Assembly: GCA_933228675.1 (NCBI GenBank)
Contig: OW121740.1
Location: 162,450,806-162,514,805, forward strand
Direction: 5' to 3'
From: Stomorhina lunata
Taxonomy: Eukaryota > Arthropoda > Insecta > Diptera > Rhiniidae
Length of the DNA stretch: 64,000 bases
Positions 60,180 through 64,000 of this stretch are shown piece after piece (the first letter of the stretch is position 1; each line of letters begins with the position of its first letter). Below the pieces are notes generated by a model. The model searched no databases and was not told the origin of the DNA. It worked only from the letters and a program-made list of their open reading frames with translations. The translations under genes and the position numbers were made by a program.

Positions 60180-60858
60180 TGGCTGTTTCCGTCATTTGAA
60201 CTTATATGAGAGCTAGGGTCAAATGTAGACCGATTATCTTGAAATTTGGCAAATTGATTACAGTTTTTACACAAATTATGTGTGCAAAAAATAAACTCAA
60301 AATTCTTATTATTTTTAGAGTTATGAGCGTTTTAGCGATTTTTGTCTCATTTGGTGCATTTTGACAGAAGAGTTTGTTTGGGAGCTATGATCAAATTTCA
60401 ACGAAATTTGGTACAGTGATTTTGGTTTACATAAGTAATATGTATTTGTTTTAAATGTCATAGAAAATTATCGATATTTGTGGCCGGGAAGTGAGACCTA
60501 TGGGAGGTACCATAAATAATGAACCGATTTTGACGAATTTCAATAGCCACTATCAAAAAAATTATCTGTGCCAAATTTCATCAAATTATCTTTAGAATTG
60601 CGACCTGTACTTTGATTACATGGTTTACACGGGAGTCCAGCCAGCCAACCGTCCAGCCAGACGGACGGACGAACTGACATCGCTAAATCGACTCAGAAAG
60701 TGAATCTAAACCTATTGGCATACTAAAAGGTGGTTCTTAGACAAATATTTCTATGCGTTACATACATCAGCGAGGCCCTACGCTCCACTGGGAGTCAAGG
60801 AGACATACATCAGCACAAACTTATAATACCCTTTCCACCTATGGTGATGAAGGATATA
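60180..60858 (+). mobile_element. Helentron/DINE-1-like repeat, copy E, 5'-truncated
   Basis: Starts inside the family at 'ggctgtttccgtcatttg' and ends with a decayed hairpin and 'gatataaaa'. It is interrupted by the 31-bp insertion at 60772-60802. Confidence 0.6.
60772..60802 (+). mobile_element. 31-bp RTE 3'-end insertion with 12-bp target duplication
   Basis: 'gaggccctacgctccactgg' plus 'gagtcaaggag' equals the 3' end of the fragment at 24838. It is flanked on both sides by ACATACATCAGC (60760-60771 and 60803-60814). Copies B and D of the host repeat have this site once and uninterrupted, giving the empty-site state. Confidence 0.88.
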
Positions 60859-60946
60859 AAAAGGGTCAAACTTATACTAATCACCTCTGAGGTCAAGTAT
60901 GGACACTTTTCAATAAATTTACCTATAAGCTCTTCACTTTTATGGC

Positions 60947-61016
60947 CGAGGGCCGAACTTGAGATCTCTGGTATGCTAGGCGGATGACTAACATGCTTTA
61001 CCACGGCGGTTCACAG
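60947..61016 (-). repeat. tRNA-derived SINE head, second copy
   Basis: Minus strand: 'cgtggtaaagcatgttagtc', 'ccgcctagcataccagag', 'aagttcggccctcgg'. Matches 21530-21600; its B box is weaker (GGCCC in place of GATCC). Confidence 0.6.
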
Positions 61017-61417
61017 CAAAAATCTTTTATAATCTTTCGGTTATTTAAGATTTGTATGAGAGGGATGTTGAAATATGAATCGATTTCAAAATTTGGTATA
61101 AGAGGTACCCGAAAAGACTATGCGATTTGATCCAAAAAGAATAGGGATCATCGCTATAACAAGAAATGCCAGATTTCATTAAGACATATTCGAGCATTAT
61201 CTAATTGAAAAAGTTTTATCCCTTTCCAATTACAAGTCCAGAGGTTAATAATATACCCGTAATATATATAACAATACACCACCATTTTAAAAAGTTCTCT
61301 TATTGAAGAGCCTTGATTTAAAGATGTTAGAGGTTGCTAGTAGCAACTTGCAACGGATTGAATGATTCTAAAAAGGTTTTGGTTGACGATCATTTATTCT
61401 AATATATTTTTTACTTC
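61017..61417. other. intergenic, no recognised feature
   Basis: A 'gtatgagagggatg' block near 61048 is distantly like the Helentron family. Confidence 0.35.
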
Positions 61418-61815
61418 TGTTGAAATTTAGGATATCCATCGCAACAAAAATTTTGAGGTTCATTGGGAGTGACACAAACGCCTGAAAGAAACAAGGAAAT
61501 TGGATGCCGTACAAGTTGCAGCGGGAAGCGGATGCTTGTAAACATCTGCTTATAATGTAAAGACAGAAGTAATTTCTGTATCGCATTGACCTAAGTGCAT
61601 TTGTTGGGACCAGCTCGGAGTTGTGTATTGAGCCTTATGAAGATTAAAAAAATTAGATTGATTCTTGGATCGCTTGAAAACATGATTCCTACACTGCCCG
61701 AAAGATGGAAGAAACTAGTGCCATGTATATTTGTTAAAATTTAGGATTTCCATTTCAACAAAAATAAGGAGGATCATTGGAGTGACGCAAACGCCAACAA
61801 GAAACAAGGAAATTA
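61418..61815 (+). repeat. two ~314-bp-spaced copies of an ~85-bp segment
   Basis: 'tgaaatttaggatatccatc' (61421) and 'taaaatttaggatttccatt' (61735) begin segments that share 'caacaaaaat', 'gtgac..aaacgcc' and 'gaaacaaggaaatt'. Unidentified. Confidence 0.65.
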
Positions 61816-62087
61816 GTCATGTCATGATCATCGATGTCCGATTCCTCAGAGTTTTGTTTAAAGTTTCTTTTTAATTTACTACATTTTTGTTAAGTCATGA
61901 ATTATTCGTAAAAATTACAAATTACGGTCAAGTTTTGGATCATGAGAACAAATCTTGACATTATTTGAGGTGCGAAAATCAAAACCGGTTTTAGTTTTTC
62001 ACAATTGCTTCTGGTTTGTGAGTTCGAGCATCATAATGACTGCAGTTGGCAATATGTTTTTCTCAACTTTCTCGGTAACCGAAAATT

Positions 62088-62260
62088 ATTGCAGGATTGG
62101 AGCTCGATTGTCTCCTAAAATACATTTTCTACATTCCCATCTCGAATTTTTTCCAAAAACTTGAGCGGCGATCAAGGAGAGCGACTGTACAAAGATTTGG
62201 CAAAAATCGTAAGACGTTAAAAAGGATTTTGGTACGAGGGCATGATGAGCGACTTCTGTT
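62088..62260 (+). pseudogene. decayed copy of the orphan arthropod repeat protein
   Basis: RIGARLSPKIHFLHSHLEFF, then after a frameshift GDQGERLYKDLAKIVRR, a stop, and KGFWYEGMMSDFCWT. The order matches the fragment at 50246-50633 (SVKLHYLHSHLEWFP; EEQGERSHQDL; RYQGKW; MLADYCW). It is broken off at 62260 by the adjacent MITE. Confidence 0.75.
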
Positions 62261-62515
62261 GGACCAAAGACAATATAATATAAAGATATTGCACTCCATA
62301 CATTTTTTTCTGTCAAATGTGAAATTAAAGTACATAAAGAACAATGTAAAACACATAAACGCACAAAGAAACATACATTTCATGAGCACGCGTGTGTGCC
62401 TTAGCTTTCTCTCATTGGATAATTTTGCCCATTAGTTGTTTCCGAATTAAAGTAAAATCGGTATACCCTCTTTTTTATGGGACTATGGCAACATCTTTAT
62501 ATTATAGTCTTTGGT
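62250..62515 (+). mobile_element. MITE family M, copy 2
   Basis: The left end 'ccaaagacaatataatataa' and right end 'ttatattatagtctttgg' are inverted repeats. The interior matches 35148-35440, including 'aaaatcggtataccctc'. It sits at the point where the decayed protein copy stops. Confidence 0.82.
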
Positions 62516-64000
62516 TGGACTTTAACAGATCCCAAACAGTACAAGCGACTCTTTATTTATAATTTAAAACTTTTTAATGAATAAAATAGAGATTAATTGT
62601 CAAACATGTTAAAAAAAATTACTTGATTTAATATCTCGAAAACTAGAACAAATTCAGATTCAGCGCCCCAAATAACCTTAGAAACAGTTATTACGAACTT
62701 ATAAACCAAACTTCGAATACAAAATTCCTACAATAAGTATTGATGATTTTATAATTCGTTTTCATAAAATAAAATGTTAGTGGAATATAAAATTTCTCAT
62801 AAAGTAAAATTTCGCTAAAAATCAAAACCTCTAACAATTATTCCAATATTTACATAAAACATGACTAGGCAGGTGTCGATTGATGGGTCCAAAAGACCAA
62901 AATTTATGTGTCCCATAAAAAATCTAATATTACCTCGCAGTATCGGATGGTGTAGGGTATAATTATAAATATTTACATATGTATTTCAAAAACATTTTCA
63001 TATAAAACGCCATTATTTCATTGATTGTGAAAAAAAAAAATAGCTGTAGAATAAAATATCGTTTCGTGAATAAGGGCAAATTAAATAACAGGTTTCAATA
63101 ATGAAACAATTTTGATTTAAAATTTAATTTTATTACATTTAAAAACAAATAAATTTATTGCGTAAAAACGATATGAGGCTATTAAGAGCAGAATTACTCG
63201 TAAAAGCCCAAAATCAATTAAATGTTTAATCAGCCTGACAAAATTAATGTATTATTTTCGAGGATTACGAAATAAAACTGTAGCATTTTTCAGGGTCACC
63301 AATTAAAGGGTAAGAAATTGATATGGAATTGTAATAAAAATTTAGGCAAAAAATTATGTTTCTCAAAGCAGGTTCTGAAAAATCCCATATCTCTTAAAAA
63401 AAATTAATTAAATGTTTAAATAATCTAAAAGTATGTTAGTAAATTCGTTGAATTAACTTACTGATATAACAAGCATATAGATATAATTATAGGTAATTAA
63501 TTAAACAATTAGAAAACATTTATAATATTTAATATGTAAGTAAGCTTACAATTTACTTTAACTTAAAATAATTTTTGAAAAATAGCTTTAATCACTTATT
63601 TAAACTCATACTTTCCGAACACCTTTTTAAAGTGTTAATTGAGATTGTTGATTTTTTTGTTAATGTAAAATAACAATAAATTTATCCTATCGCGATATAA
63701 TTTTTTTCTGTTTTTATTAATAATTTTTGGTTGAGTTGGCGCACGCAATCAGACTCGTATTAATTTCGAGTAAAATGTGAATATTTTGTAACAGTAAAAC
63801 GCGGAAGCATGAAAGTCAATGTGTCTAATTTACAATGAGTTTTCGTATAAATACATACAGATAATATTGTACAATCAAATACACATAGACAAACTAAAAA
63901 GTAAATATTAATTTACTTAATGTTGATACACTGAGAAAAATGTATATAACTCCTCGGAGATATTTAATTTAGACAGTCTTTACCTGCACATTTAGTAATC
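62516..64000. other. intergenic to window end, no recognised gene
   Basis: AT-rich. 'gatacactgagaaaaatg' near 63923 resembles common fly repeat termini. No coding exon was found. Confidence 0.4.

Noticed and set aside
61640..61735. Possible mariner transposase end (TLPERWKKLV)
   Set aside because: One short motif with stops on both sides; no catalytic residues or inverted ends were seen.
63984..64000. CAG|GTAAAG-like donor on the minus strand at the window edge
   Set aside because: Only 17 bases of putative exon are visible, so it cannot be evaluated.

Overview
This is an AT-rich, intron-bearing arthropod sequence, most likely a brachyceran and probably calyptrate fly (blow fly or house fly type). 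The grounds are the fly-type splice sites, the very close match of the one host gene to Drosophila CG31522/CG31523-type fatty acid elongases, and the repeat types present. The species call is inference. No bacterial-style operon, CRISPR array or rRNA gene was seen.

The left 40 kb is essentially one minus-strand gene. It is an ELO-family very-long-chain fatty acid elongase of 375 aa, rebuilt here from seven coding exons (20722 down to 1808). All phases join cleanly and every ELO signature motif is present. Two noncoding 5' exons are proposed, 26820-26886 and 39503-39843, with an initiator at about 39843. The 341-nt first exon has no ATG in its sense direction. If this is right the gene spans about 38 kb, nearly all of it repeat-filled intron.

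Introns and flanks hold a dense set of mobile and tandem DNA. There are several Helentron/DINE-1-like elements ending in a hairpin and TATAA. There is a 1.5-kb palindromic element with about 480-bp arms, and two palindromes of about 5 kb whose arms are tandem repeats (21.0-25.9 kb and 27.7-32.9 kb). There are a piggyBac-type MITE with TTAA duplications, other MITEs, tRNA-derived SINE heads, and non-LTR retrotransposon 3' ends. Many minisatellite arrays share a 28-30 bp monomer with a CTATAG core.

The right 24 kb (about 40-64 kb) has no recognisable host protein gene. It holds a 5.5-kb array of 28-bp monomers with higher-order duplication, and a 1.87-kb DNA transposon with about 310-bp terminal inverted repeats. 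That transposon carries the C-terminal part of an orphan arthropod protein family; a second decayed copy of the same coding region lies at 62.1 kb. A jockey/CR1-like RT fragment, more Helentron-like copies, and a second copy of the array-carrying element from the elongase intron also lie here.

The most interesting signals are these. (1) A 31-bp retrotransposon 3'-end insertion with a clean 12-bp target-site duplication, and a second 39-bp fragment starting at the same base. (2) The link between a long-TIR transposon and the orphan protein family. (3) Intronic multi-kilobase palindromes that would be transcribed as long hairpins.
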